From NCBI GenBank assembly GCA_017399225.1, contig JAFQEB010000079.1, positions 1 to 23,620 on the forward strand: 23,620 bases of DNA. The letters are read 5' to 3'. A program made the translations under genes and the position numbers. Below the pieces are notes generated by a model. The model had not been told where the DNA came from. It ran no database searches and saw only the letters and a program-made list of their open reading frames with translations. Shown here piece after piece: positions 13,950 to 20,725 of this stretch; position 1 is the first letter of the stretch; every line of letters begins with the position of its first letter. The DNA is from Clostridia bacterium. Its GTDB lineage: Bacteria; Bacillota_A; Clostridia; Christensenellales; Aristaeellaceae.

Positions 13950-16175
13950 TTACTCCGCGTAAGCCCAGTTGGAAATGGTGAAGGTGATGGTGACCACCTT
14001 GGGCTCCATGCCCTCGGGGAAGATGACGTTGTAGGTCGTCTTGTCCTCGTAGACCTCCTCGACGTAGGAGCCGTCCCAGGCGTTCAGCGGATCGTTGGTA
14101 TCCAGCTTGCCGTTGGCCTTGAGGGCGGACTTGGGCTCATGCGCCTTGACGGTCATGGGCACGCCGTCGATGACGATCTCGTCCCAGTGGATGTCGCAGC
14201 TGGCCAGCACACCGGACTTGCTGCTGATGTCGTAGAGGTACAGTGCGCCGATGCCCTTGAGGCTCTTGACGCCCGCGTCCTTGGCGGCCTGGGAGAGGTG
14301 CTTGTCGCAGTCGAAGGTGATGGTGTAGGTGCCGTCGCCCATGAGCGTCACGACGTCGGACACGTCATTGCCGTAGTAGCCCAGCTCCTGCTCGTTGTAG
14401 TAAGCGCCGACGGCCACGTTCACGCCGCCCTTAGGGGCCGCGTCCTTGGCCTCGACCTTCACGTCGATGACAGCCTTCTTGCCGGTCATGGTGATGGCGG
14501 TCACCTTGGCGGAGCCCTCCGCCACGCCCACCAGCTTGCCCAGGGAGTTGACCGTCACCACGCGGTTGTCGCTGGAGGTGAAGAAGACCTCATCCGTGTG
14601 CGCGGCAGGGGCGACGGTCACGCCCAGCTGCAGGGAGGTACCGGCCTTCAGGGTCGCCTCTGCAGGCGCGTTGATTGCAGTGATCGGAGTCTCGGTCTTG
14701 CCGTTGCGGACGATGACGATGATCTCCGCCTTGGCGCTGCCGCTCTGGCTCTTCACGGTCACCTTCGCGGAGCCGGGGGCCTTGCCGGTCAGCACGCCCT
14801 GGTTGACAGCCACGACCTCGGGGTTGGAGGACGCGTACACCAGGGTATCCTTGGCGTCGGCGGGCGCAACGGTCGCGTCGATCACCGCGGTCGCGCCGGA
14901 CTCGACGAAGACCTGCTTCTGCTTGACCGTCACGGTCTCATAGGAGGGGAACACGGGCGCCACGGCCTTGTCCTCATACTGGGTCAGGCCCTTGAGGATG
15001 TTCTGGCGCAGGTCGCCCTCGATGGGATGATAGTAGCCGCGCATCATGGCGGTCACCACACCCGGGAAGGGCTGCTCATAGGTCTTGCGGTCGAAGAAGC
15101 ACATGCTGTAGTCAGCGGGCTTGGCATTGAGGTTGTAGGTACCGGCGCTCCAGCAGACCGGCACCACGCCGCACATCTGGGACATGCGGGTCATGGCCTC
15201 GTAGTAGTAGGCGCGGGCGCCGTCGTTGTTCTTGTGGGCCGCGCCGTATTCGCCCAGCACCACCGGGACGCCCTGGTCGACGAACTTGGCCTTCAGGCCC
15301 TCGAAGTGCTTCATCAGGGTCAGGGCCTTGTCCTGGTTCCAGATGGTGGCGTTCATGTTGTCCTGCAGGCCGAAGACCCAGTCGTAATCATGGACGGAGA
15401 GCATCAGGCGGGCCGGCTCGCAGGAATCTTTGGGCATGGTGAAGCCGTAGCTCTCGTTCAGGACATTGACGATATTGGTGTAGCGGGGCACGACCATCAG
15501 CCAGCGCTTGGCGTTGTTGCCACCGGTGGCGCGGACGGTGTCGACGAAGATCTGGTTGAGCTCCTCGATGTGGCGGAAGTCGCGCTTGATGCCCGCGTCG
15601 GAGCCATCATCGCCGGTGACCTCGTTCATGCACTCGAAGATGACATGCTCGTCATAGTCGCGGAAGCGGGTGGCGATCTGCTGCCAGACGGCGGCGAACT
15701 TCGCCTTGACTTCCTCGAACTGCTCGCCCTCAGCGGCCACGCGCAGCCAGCCGGTCTGCTCCGCGCCGTCGTGGTGGATGTTGATGATGACGTACATGTC
15801 ATGGCGCACGGCATAGTCCGCCACATCCTGCACGCGGGAGAGCCACTCCTCGTTGATGGCATAGCCGTTGGCGTCGTCGATCATGGTGCCCCAGGTGACG
15901 GGCAGGCGCATGGTGGAAAAGCCCGCGTCATGCACGGCGGTGATCAGCGCAGGCGTGGTGTACACAGGCTGCCAAAGCACCTCGTCGGGGGTGAAGGCGG
16001 TGTGGGCGTCGAAGGTGTTGCCCAGGTTCCAGCCCAGGCCCATCTCCTTGGTGATGGTCGCCGCATCCAGGTCGCGGAAGGGCATCACGGGAGCAGTCGT
16101 ATCCTCAGCGGAGGCAAAGCTGACGCAGGACAGCGCCATCAAAAGGCAGAGGATCAGGGAAACAATGCGCTTCAT
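13950..16175 (-). CDS. Secreted GH5 endoglucanase-type enzyme with Ig-like domains
   Basis: A 741-residue protein that likely cuts beta-1,4-glucans or related hemicellulose outside the cell. A signal peptide (residues 1-23, cleavage near ASA) precedes a GH5 barrel (about 35-395) with WNLGNTFDA, RLPVTWG, VIINIHHDG, the acid/base in FECMNEV (E185) and the nucleophile in VLGEYGA (E309). Two bacterial Ig-like (Big_2) domains follow (about 410-490 and 495-578; VTVKSQSG and KVTAITMTG). A C-terminal module of about 155 residues (587-741) is rich in aromatic and acidic residues and may bind carbohydrate. No dockerin or sorting signal is seen. The start follows AAGGAGG. It lies 27 bp behind the GH43 gene, so the two share an operon. 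The beta-glucan specificity is inferred from the family. Confidence 0.92.
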   Translation of the reverse strand: MKRIVSLILCLLMALSCVSFASAEDTTAPVMPFRDLDAATITKEMGLGWNLGNTFDAHTAFTPDEVLWQPVYTTPALITAVHDAGFSTMRLPVTWGTMIDDANGYAINEEWLSRVQDVADYAVRHDMYVIINIHHDGAEQTGWLRVAAEGEQFEEVKAKFAAVWQQIATRFRDYDEHVIFECMNEVTGDDGSDAGIKRDFRHIEELNQIFVDTVRATGGNNAKRWLMVVPRYTNIVNVLNESYGFTMPKDSCEPARLMLSVHDYDWVFGLQDNMNATIWNQDKALTLMKHFEGLKAKFVDQGVPVVLGEYGAAHKNNDGARAYYYEAMTRMSQMCGVVPVCWSAGTYNLNAKPADYSMCFFDRKTYEQPFPGVVTAMMRGYYHPIEGDLRQNILKGLTQYEDKAVAPVFPSYETVTVKQKQVFVESGATAVIDATVAPADAKDTLVYASSNPEVVAVNQGVLTGKAPGSAKVTVKSQSGSAKAEIIVIVRNGKTETPITAINAPAEATLKAGTSLQLGVTVAPAAHTDEVFFTSSDNRVVTVNSLGKLVGVAEGSAKVTAITMTGKKAVIDVKVEAKDAAPKGGVNVAVGAYYNEQELGYYGNDVSDVVTLMGDGTYTITFDCDKHLSQAAKDAGVKSLKGIGALYLYDISSKSGVLASCDIHWDEIVIDGVPMTVKAHEPKSALKANGKLDTNDPLNAWDGSYVEEVYEDKTTYNVIFPEGMEPKVVTITFTISNWAYAE

Positions 16176-16202
16176 GTGGGGAACCTCCTTGTATATTCAG
16201 GA

Positions 16203-17543
16203 TTACTTCTTGAACACGAACCGCTCCAGGCGGGTCAGGCACCGGTCATGCAGGCCCCAGGAGAGCTGCTGGCGGTCGTCGTGGAAGGTGAAGTACACAG
16301 CATGCCGGCCGGTGATGCCAGGCAGTTTCACCTTCAGCAGCTGGTCGTCGCCGGTGAAGCAGCCCTCGCCGATGGGGGCGCTCTCCGCGTCGTCGAGGTG
16401 CACGGTCACGCGGCCTGCCTCGCCCAGGCCCTTCAGTTCCATCACCAGGTCGATGTGGGTGGCGGTGTAGTCCTCGCCGAAGTCGAAGTACTTGTAGCCG
16501 ACCACCGTGCCGGTGCGTAGCTCGTCCACGACGGTGTGGAACTCGTTGAGGTACTTGATCATGCCGCCGCTGCGCAGCACGCAGGCGCGGTGGGCCGGGG
16601 TGGCCTCATAGGGGTTGAGGGCCTTCGAGAAGCCCAGAGAGGTCATCTCCACCGGCGGGATGGTGCCGTCGGGCAGAATCTCGATACGCTCGGCGCAGGC
16701 CTGGCGGCTGAAGCAGGTGCCGTTGGTCATCCGGTGGTAGAAGATGTACCACTCATCGCCCACCTTCATGATGGAGCCGTGGTCGTTGCCGCCGGGATAG
16801 TCCTGGGAGTTATCCACAATGTACCCCCGATAAGTGAAGGGGCCGGTAGGCTTGTCGCTGGTGGCATATGCCAGGCGGCTGCCCTTGCGGGGGGAGTAGA
16901 TCAGGTAGTAGGTATCGCCGATCTTGCGGGGAGAGCTTGCCTCGAAGAAGCGCTGCTCCTCCGGCACGCCCTCCCGGTCGTCGATGACATGATGCTGGAG
17001 GCTCCCGGGCAGGACGCGGGTCATCGTCGCCGGGTCAAGCTCGTTCATGTGGGAGGCCTCGAAGCCGTAGTACACATACACCCGGCCGTCGTCGTCCACC
17101 AGCACGCCGGGGTCGTTGTAGACGCCGTTGTCGCCGGCGTCCTCCGGGGCATACTGATAGGTGCCGATGACCTTGAAGGGGCCTTCGGGCCTGTCCGCCA
17201 CGGACACACAGCCCTTTTCAAAGAAAACGTAGGTGAAGAGGTAGTACTTGCCGTCCTTCTCCACGCAGTCGGGGGCGTACATCATGTGCTTGTCAGGGGG
17301 CGTCATCTCCGACCAGGTGACGTCGGCGGGATGGTCCTCGTCTGCCTGGGCGTGGAACACGTCGCCGTGGCAGGTCCAGTGGTCGAGGTCGTCGATGGGC
17401 GCGGACCAGACCTTCAGGCGGATGTCGCAGAAGTCTCCGGCAAGGGGCCGGTCATGAGAGCCGTACAGATACACCCGGTCGCCGAACACGCGGGGCTCGC
17501 CGTCGGGGATGTGCTCCCACAGGGGCAGAATGGGGTTGGGCAT
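16203..17543 (-). CDS. GH43 family glycoside hydrolase with CBM6-like C terminus
   Basis: A 446-residue five-bladed beta-propeller enzyme of the arabinofuranosidase/xylosidase type. Family residues are in place: base D14 in PDGEPRVFGDRVYLYGSHD, pKa-modulating D144 in VYNDPGVLVDDDG, and acid E201 in RFFEASSPRKIGDTYYLIYS. Residues about 330-446 (YFDFGEDYTATHIDL and after) look like a CBM6-type beta-sandwich. No signal peptide is present, so it probably acts in the cytosol on imported oligosaccharides released by the secreted GH5 enzyme encoded next to it. ATG 17543 follows GGAGGCG, with a consensus -10 box upstream. It is the first gene of the GH43-GH5 operon. Substrate choice within GH43 (arabinose, xylose or galactose side groups) cannot be set by eye. 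Confidence 0.9.
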   Translation of the reverse strand: MPNPILPLWEHIPDGEPRVFGDRVYLYGSHDRPLAGDFCDIRLKVWSAPIDDLDHWTCHGDVFHAQADEDHPADVTWSEMTPPDKHMMYAPDCVEKDGKYYLFTYVFFEKGCVSVADRPEGPFKVIGTYQYAPEDAGDNGVYNDPGVLVDDDGRVYVYYGFEASHMNELDPATMTRVLPGSLQHHVIDDREGVPEEQRFFEASSPRKIGDTYYLIYSPRKGSRLAYATSDKPTGPFTYRGYIVDNSQDYPGGNDHGSIMKVGDEWYIFYHRMTNGTCFSRQACAERIEILPDGTIPPVEMTSLGFSKALNPYEATPAHRACVLRSGGMIKYLNEFHTVVDELRTGTVVGYKYFDFGEDYTATHIDLVMELKGLGEAGRVTVHLDDAESAPIGEGCFTGDDQLLKVKLPGITGRHAVYFTFHDDRQQLSWGLHDRCLTRLERFVFKK

Positions 17544-17580
17544 CAGTTTCGCCTCCGTATTTACATCATTTCTGTCCTAC

Positions 17581-17609
17581 ATTATAGCAGCAAATTTCCT
17601 GTTTGACCA
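17581..17609 (-). promoter_or_regulatory. Promoter of GH43-GH5 operon
   Basis: On the minus strand TGGTCA (17604-17609, 4 of 6 matches) and TATAAT (17581-17586) are 17 bp apart, about 37 bp upstream of ATG 17543. I find no good match to a CcpA cre box nearby, so catabolite control is not shown here. Confidence 0.65.
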
Positions 17610-17636
17610 GTCCTAATTGCACAATGCGCACAGCTG

Positions 17637-18827
17637 TCAGTCCCGGTGGAACAGGTCGCGGGTGTAGACCTTGTCCGCCGCATCCTCCAGCTGGCTCTCA
17701 TAGCGGTTGGCGATGATCACCCGGCACATGGCCTTGAACTCCGCCAGGTCGTTCACCACCCGGCAGCCGAGGAAATCCGTGCCGTCGGGCAGGGCGGGCT
17801 CGTACACCACGACCTGCGCGCCTCCGGCCAGCAGGCAATCCATCACACCCAGCACGCTGCTCTCACGGAAGTTGTCACTGCCGGTCTTCATGGCCAGGCG
17901 GTACACGCCGATCACACCCTCCCCTGCCCTTGCCAGCGCCTGCCGGGCAATATGCTCCTTGCGGGTCTGGTTGCTGTCCACGATGGCACGGATCAGGTTC
18001 CCCGGCACGTCGGCATAATTCGCGGCCAGCTGGCGGGTATCCTTGGGCAGGCAGTAGCCGCCATAACCGAAGGAGGGGTTGTTGTAATGTGCGCCGATGC
18101 GGGGATCGAGCCCCACGCCCCGGATGATCTCCTGCGTGTTCAGCCCCCGCAGCTCCGCATAGGTGTCCAGCTCGTTGAAGAAGCTCACCCGCAGGGCCAG
18201 GTAGGTATTGGCGAAGAGCTTGACGGCCTCGGCTTCGCTGCTGCCCATCAGCAGGGTTTCCGTATCCGGCTTCAGCGAGGCCTCCTGAAGAAGGGCCGCA
18301 AAGCACCGCGCCGCCTCCGCCTGCGCAGGATCTGCCAGATCCCCGCCGACGATGATGCGGCTGGGGTACAGATTATCGTACAGGGCCCTGGATTCCCGGA
18401 GGAATTCCGGGCTGAACAGGATGCTCCGGCAGCCGGTTTTCTCCCGGAGGGCAGCGGTATACCCCACCGGCACCGTGGACTTGATGACCACCGTCGCCTG
18501 CGGATTGACCGCTGCCGCCTGCCGGACGACCGCCTCCACCTGCGTGGTGTCAAAGGCATTGCGTCCGCTGTCATAATTGGTCGGCACGGCGACTACGATG
18601 AACTCCGCATCCCGGTAGGCTGCCTCCGCGTCCAGCGTGGCCGTCAGGTGCAGTTCCTTTTCGGCCAGGCAGGACGCAATGCAGGCGTCTGCCACCGGAG
18701 AGCGGCGGGCGTTGATCATCTCCACCCGCTCCGGCCGGATATCCACTGCCGTCACCTGATGCCGCCGGGCCAGCAGCACCGACAGGGACAACCCCACATA
18801 GCCCATCCCCGCAACCGCGATCCGCAT
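17637..18827 (-). CDS. ugd: UDP-glucose 6-dehydrogenase (HasB/Cap3A-like)
   Basis: The enzyme oxidises UDP-glucose to UDP-glucuronate with NAD+, giving a precursor for acidic surface polysaccharide. The 396-residue protein is collinear with the short streptococcal HasB type. The NAD fold is GMGYVG (residues 7-12), the central motifs are [24 protein letters not shown] and [17 protein letters not shown], and the catalytic Cys is C259 in [12 protein letters not shown]. It ends YTRDLFHRD, also HasB-like. ATG 18827 follows AGAGGTC, a modest ribosome site; any promoter would overlap the gdhA terminator region. No glycosyltransferase or capsule genes flank it in this window, so the polymer it serves is not visible. 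Confidence 0.93.
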   Translation of the reverse strand: MRIAVAGMGYVGLSLSVLLARRHQVTAVDIRPERVEMINARRSPVADACIASCLAEKELHLTATLDAEAAYRDAEFIVVAVPTNYDSGRNAFDTTQVEAVVRQAAAVNPQATVVIKSTVPVGYTAALREKTGCRSILFSPEFLRESRALYDNLYPSRIIVGGDLADPAQAEAARCFAALLQEASLKPDTETLLMGSSEAEAVKLFANTYLALRVSFFNELDTYAELRGLNTQEIIRGVGLDPRIGAHYNNPSFGYGGYCLPKDTRQLAANYADVPGNLIRAIVDSNQTRKEHIARQALARAGEGVIGVYRLAMKTGSDNFRESSVLGVMDCLLAGGAQVVVYEPALPDGTDFLGCRVVNDLAEFKAMCRVIIANRYESQLEDAADKVYTRDLFHRD

Positions 18828-18865
18828 ATGCTCGACCTCTTTTCTGTATACAATATCCCGTGATG

Positions 18866-18901
18866 CAGAAAAAGGCCGCAGGATATGCGACCTTTTTTCT
18901 G
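18866..18901 (-). terminator. gdhA terminator
   Basis: An inverted repeat (CAGAAAAAGGCCGCA at 18866-18880, TGCGACCTTTTTTCTG at 18886-18901) has a 5-nt loop. The stem has a single-base difference in the A/T arm and an internal mismatch. On the minus strand it ends in a T-run (CCTTTTTCTG). It begins 5 bp past the gdhA stop and lies 38 bp upstream of the ugd start, separating the two genes. Confidence 0.75.
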
Positions 18902-18905
18902 TAGC

Positions 18906-20252
18906 TTACACCGCGCCCTGAGCGAGCATGGCGTCAGCGACCTTGAGGAAGCCAGCGATGTTCGCGCCGGCGATCAGATCGCCCTCCATGCCGTACTCCT
19001 TGGCGGCATTGTAGCAGGCTTCGTAGATGCCCTTCATGATCTGCTGGAGCTTGGCGTCGACTTCCTCAGCCGTCCAGCTGTAGTGCATGGCGTTCTGGCT
19101 CATCTCCAGGCCGGACACGGCGACGCCGCCGGCGTTGACAGCCTTGGAGGGGGCGATCACGACGCCGTTCTCCTTCAGGTACTCCACAGCGTCCAGGGTG
19201 GTGGGCATGTTGGAGACCTCAACGTAGTACTTCGTGCCGTTGGCAACGATGTTCTTGGCGTCCTCCAGCTTGACCTCGTTCTGGGTCGCGCAGGGCATAC
19301 AGACGTCGACCTTGACCTCCCAGGGCTTCTTGCCGGCGAAGAAGGGCACGCCGAACTTGTCGGCATAATCCTGCACCTTGTCGCGGCAGGAGGCGCGCAT
19401 CTCCAGCAGGTAGTTGATCTTCTCGGGGGTGTTGATGCCGTCCGCATCGTAGACGTAGCCGTCGGGGCCGGAGATAGTGACGACCTTGCCGCCCAGCTCC
19501 GTCACCTTCAGCGCGGTGCCCCAGGCCACGTTGCCGAAGCCGGAGACCGCGAAGGTCTTGCCCTTGACTTCCTCGCCGAAGGTCTTGAGCATCTCGGCGG
19601 TGTAATACACAGCGCCAAAGCCGGTGGCCTCGGGACGGATCAGGCTGCCGCCGTAGGGACGGCCCTTGCCGGTCAGCACGCCGGTGAACTCATTGCGCAG
19701 GCGCTTGTACTGGCCGAAGAGGTAGCCGATCTCGCGGGCGCCCACGCCGATATCGCCGGCGGGCACGTCGGTATCAGCGCCCACATGCTTGCTCAGCTCG
19801 GTCATGAAGCTCTGGCAGAAGCGCATCACTTCCATGTCGGACTTGCCCTTGGGGTCGAAGTCGGAGCCGCCCTTGCCGCCGCCCATGGGCAGGCCGGTCA
19901 GGGAATTCTTGAGGATCTGCTCCAGGCCCAGGAACTTGAGGATGGACTGGTTCACAGAGGGGTGGAAGCGCAGGCCGCCCTTGTAGGGGCCGATGGCGCT
20001 GTTGAACTGCACGCGGTAGCCGCGGTTCACCTGCACCTTGCCCTGGTCGTCGATCCACGGCACGCGGAAGGTGATGATGCGCTCGGGCTCGACAAAGCTC
20101 TCCAGCAGAGCGACCTTCTCATACTTCTCCTCATTGCGGTCGATGACGGGCTTGAGGGTGGTCAGGATCTCGGTAGCAGCCTGGAGGAACTCCGGCTCAT
20201 TGGCATAGCGGACCTTCAGGTCATTCAGTACTTTCTCAGCGTAACCAGCCAT
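18906..20252 (-). CDS. gdhA: NADP-type glutamate dehydrogenase
   Basis: It catalyses reversible amination of 2-oxoglutarate to glutamate in the cytosol, linking ammonia assimilation to central metabolism. The 448-residue length and order match hexameric bacterial GDH. GPYKGGLRFHPSV holds K91, SLTGLPMGGGKGG holds K115 and catalytic K127, PAGDIGVG holds D167, and the Rossmann loop is SGFGNVA near residue 240. I chose ATG 20252, 10 nt after GAAAGGAG, rather than an earlier in-frame ATG lacking a ribosome site. A consensus promoter with a 9-bp palindrome over its -35 box lies upstream, and a terminator follows the stop. NADP versus NAD use is inferred from the family type. Confidence 0.95.
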   Translation of the reverse strand: MAGYAEKVLNDLKVRYANEPEFLQAATEILTTLKPVIDRNEEKYEKVALLESFVEPERIITFRVPWIDDQGKVQVNRGYRVQFNSAIGPYKGGLRFHPSVNQSILKFLGLEQILKNSLTGLPMGGGKGGSDFDPKGKSDMEVMRFCQSFMTELSKHVGADTDVPAGDIGVGAREIGYLFGQYKRLRNEFTGVLTGKGRPYGGSLIRPEATGFGAVYYTAEMLKTFGEEVKGKTFAVSGFGNVAWGTALKVTELGGKVVTISGPDGYVYDADGINTPEKINYLLEMRASCRDKVQDYADKFGVPFFAGKKPWEVKVDVCMPCATQNEVKLEDAKNIVANGTKYYVEVSNMPTTLDAVEYLKENGVVIAPSKAVNAGGVAVSGLEMSQNAMHYSWTAEEVDAKLQQIMKGIYEACYNAAKEYGMEGDLIAGANIAGFLKVADAMLAQGAV

Positions 20253-20315
20253 AGTGGAAAAACTCCTTTCAAATCTGGATGCGTGCATCCATCATATTCA
20301 TCCGGTGACGAAATT

Positions 20316-20344
20316 ATTGTACAGGGGTTCTTGCAGGATTGCAA
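20316..20344 (-). promoter_or_regulatory. gdhA promoter
   Basis: On the minus strand TTGCAA (20339-20344) and TACAAT (20316-20321) are 17 bp apart, about 64 bp upstream of the gdhA start. The leader between contains a short TGGATGC/GCATCCA palindrome (near 20275-20290) but no recognised riboswitch. Confidence 0.8.
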
Positions 20345-20357
20345 TAGAAATCCTGCA
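20332..20357. promoter_or_regulatory. Candidate operator over gdhA -35 box
   Basis: A perfect 9-bp inverted repeat (TGCAGGATT at 20332-20340, AATCCTGCA at 20349-20357) with an 8-bp spacer overlaps and flanks the -35 hexamer at 20339-20344. The position is right for a dimeric repressor or activator of gdhA. The regulator is unknown. Confidence 0.55.
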
Positions 20358-20442
20358 CTTACTATGTTTTTCTGCTGGATTTCCGCTGTATTTTTCGCCG
20401 AAAGTGAAGGATGCCACCCTGCAAAAGAAGCAAACGGCCCCC

Positions 20443-20475
20443 CGGGCGGAAGATTCGCCGCCCGGCGGGATTTTT
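20443..20475 (+). terminator. Possible terminator hairpin without an obvious upstream gene
   Basis: A GC stem (CGGGCGG 20443-20449, CCGCCCG 20458-20464) is followed after 6 bp by TTTTT (20471-20475). It would terminate plus-strand transcription just before the tRNA promoter, but no plus-strand gene lies upstream. It may be a palindromic repeat or the end of an unseen small RNA. Confidence 0.4.
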
Positions 20476-20477
20476 GC

Positions 20478-20506
20478 TTGCACAAAGGCGGCAGTTGTGG
20501 TATAAT
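20478..20506 (+). promoter_or_regulatory. tRNA-Arg promoter
   Basis: TTGCAC (20478-20483) and TATAAT (20501-20506) are 17 bp apart. The tRNA begins 13 bp after the -10 box, so the leader is only a few bases long, as is common for single tRNA genes. Confidence 0.85.
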
Positions 20507-20519
20507 GCGCTGTGTGTAT

Positions 20520-20593
20520 GCGCCCGTAGCTCAGCAGGATAGAGCGTCCGCCTCCTAAGCGGAAGGCCATGGGTTCGAATCCCGTCGGGCGTG
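20520..20593 (+). tRNA. tRNA-Arg (anticodon CCT)
   Basis: A 74-nt cloverleaf is fully visible. The acceptor stem is GCGCCCG with CGGGCGT (one G-U pair) and the D stem GCTC with GAGC. The anticodon stem TCCGC with GCGGA holds the loop CTCCTAA, whose anticodon CCT reads AGG (Arg). The T arm is ATGGG-TTCGAAT-CCCGT. The 3' CCA is not encoded and must be added. A consensus promoter precedes it and a terminator follows at 20597-20624. Confidence 0.97.
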
Positions 20594-20596
20594 CAG

Positions 20597-20624
20597 AAGA
20601 CCGGTCAGCAATGGCCGGTCTTTT
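20597..20624 (+). terminator. tRNA-Arg terminator
   Basis: An 8-bp stem (AAGACCGG 20597-20604, CCGGTCTT 20615-20622) with a 10-nt loop ends in TTTT (20621-20624), 4 bp beyond the tRNA 3' end. The sequence from 20625 to 20680 holds only a weak TTTGCCG/CGGCAAA inverted repeat. Confidence 0.8.
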
Positions 20625-20680
20625 CCTTTGCCGGCGCAGCTCGGGCTGATCCGCGCGCTACGGCAAAACGGGTGAAATAT

Positions 20681-20713
20681 GGGGACTGCTGATGGTTCAG
20701 CAGTCCCCCTTTT
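20681..20713. terminator. Strong hairpin between tRNA and repeat-protein gene
   Basis: A 12-bp perfect stem (GGGGACTGCTGA 20681-20692, TCAGCAGTCCCC 20697-20708) has a TGGT loop and TTTT following on the plus strand (20710-20713). On the minus strand, 17 bp past the repeat-protein stop, the following sequence is only mildly T-rich. It probably ends that gene and backs up the tRNA terminator. Confidence 0.7.
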
Positions 20714-20725
20714 GTTTCAGAAAGA

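Noticed and set aside
13893..17606. Long plus-strand open frames opposite the GH5 and GH43 genes
   Set aside because: The translations are repetitive Val/Gly/His-rich with no domain, while the minus strand has intact catalytic motifs and signal peptide.
17544..17636. CcpA cre box upstream of the GH43 operon
   Set aside because: No stretch matched the usual TGNAANCGNTNNCA pattern closely enough to report.
18885..20558. Plus-strand open frame of over 500 codons opposite gdhA
   Set aside because: It is antisense to an unmistakable glutamate dehydrogenase and runs into the tRNA gene. There is no ribosome site or known motif.
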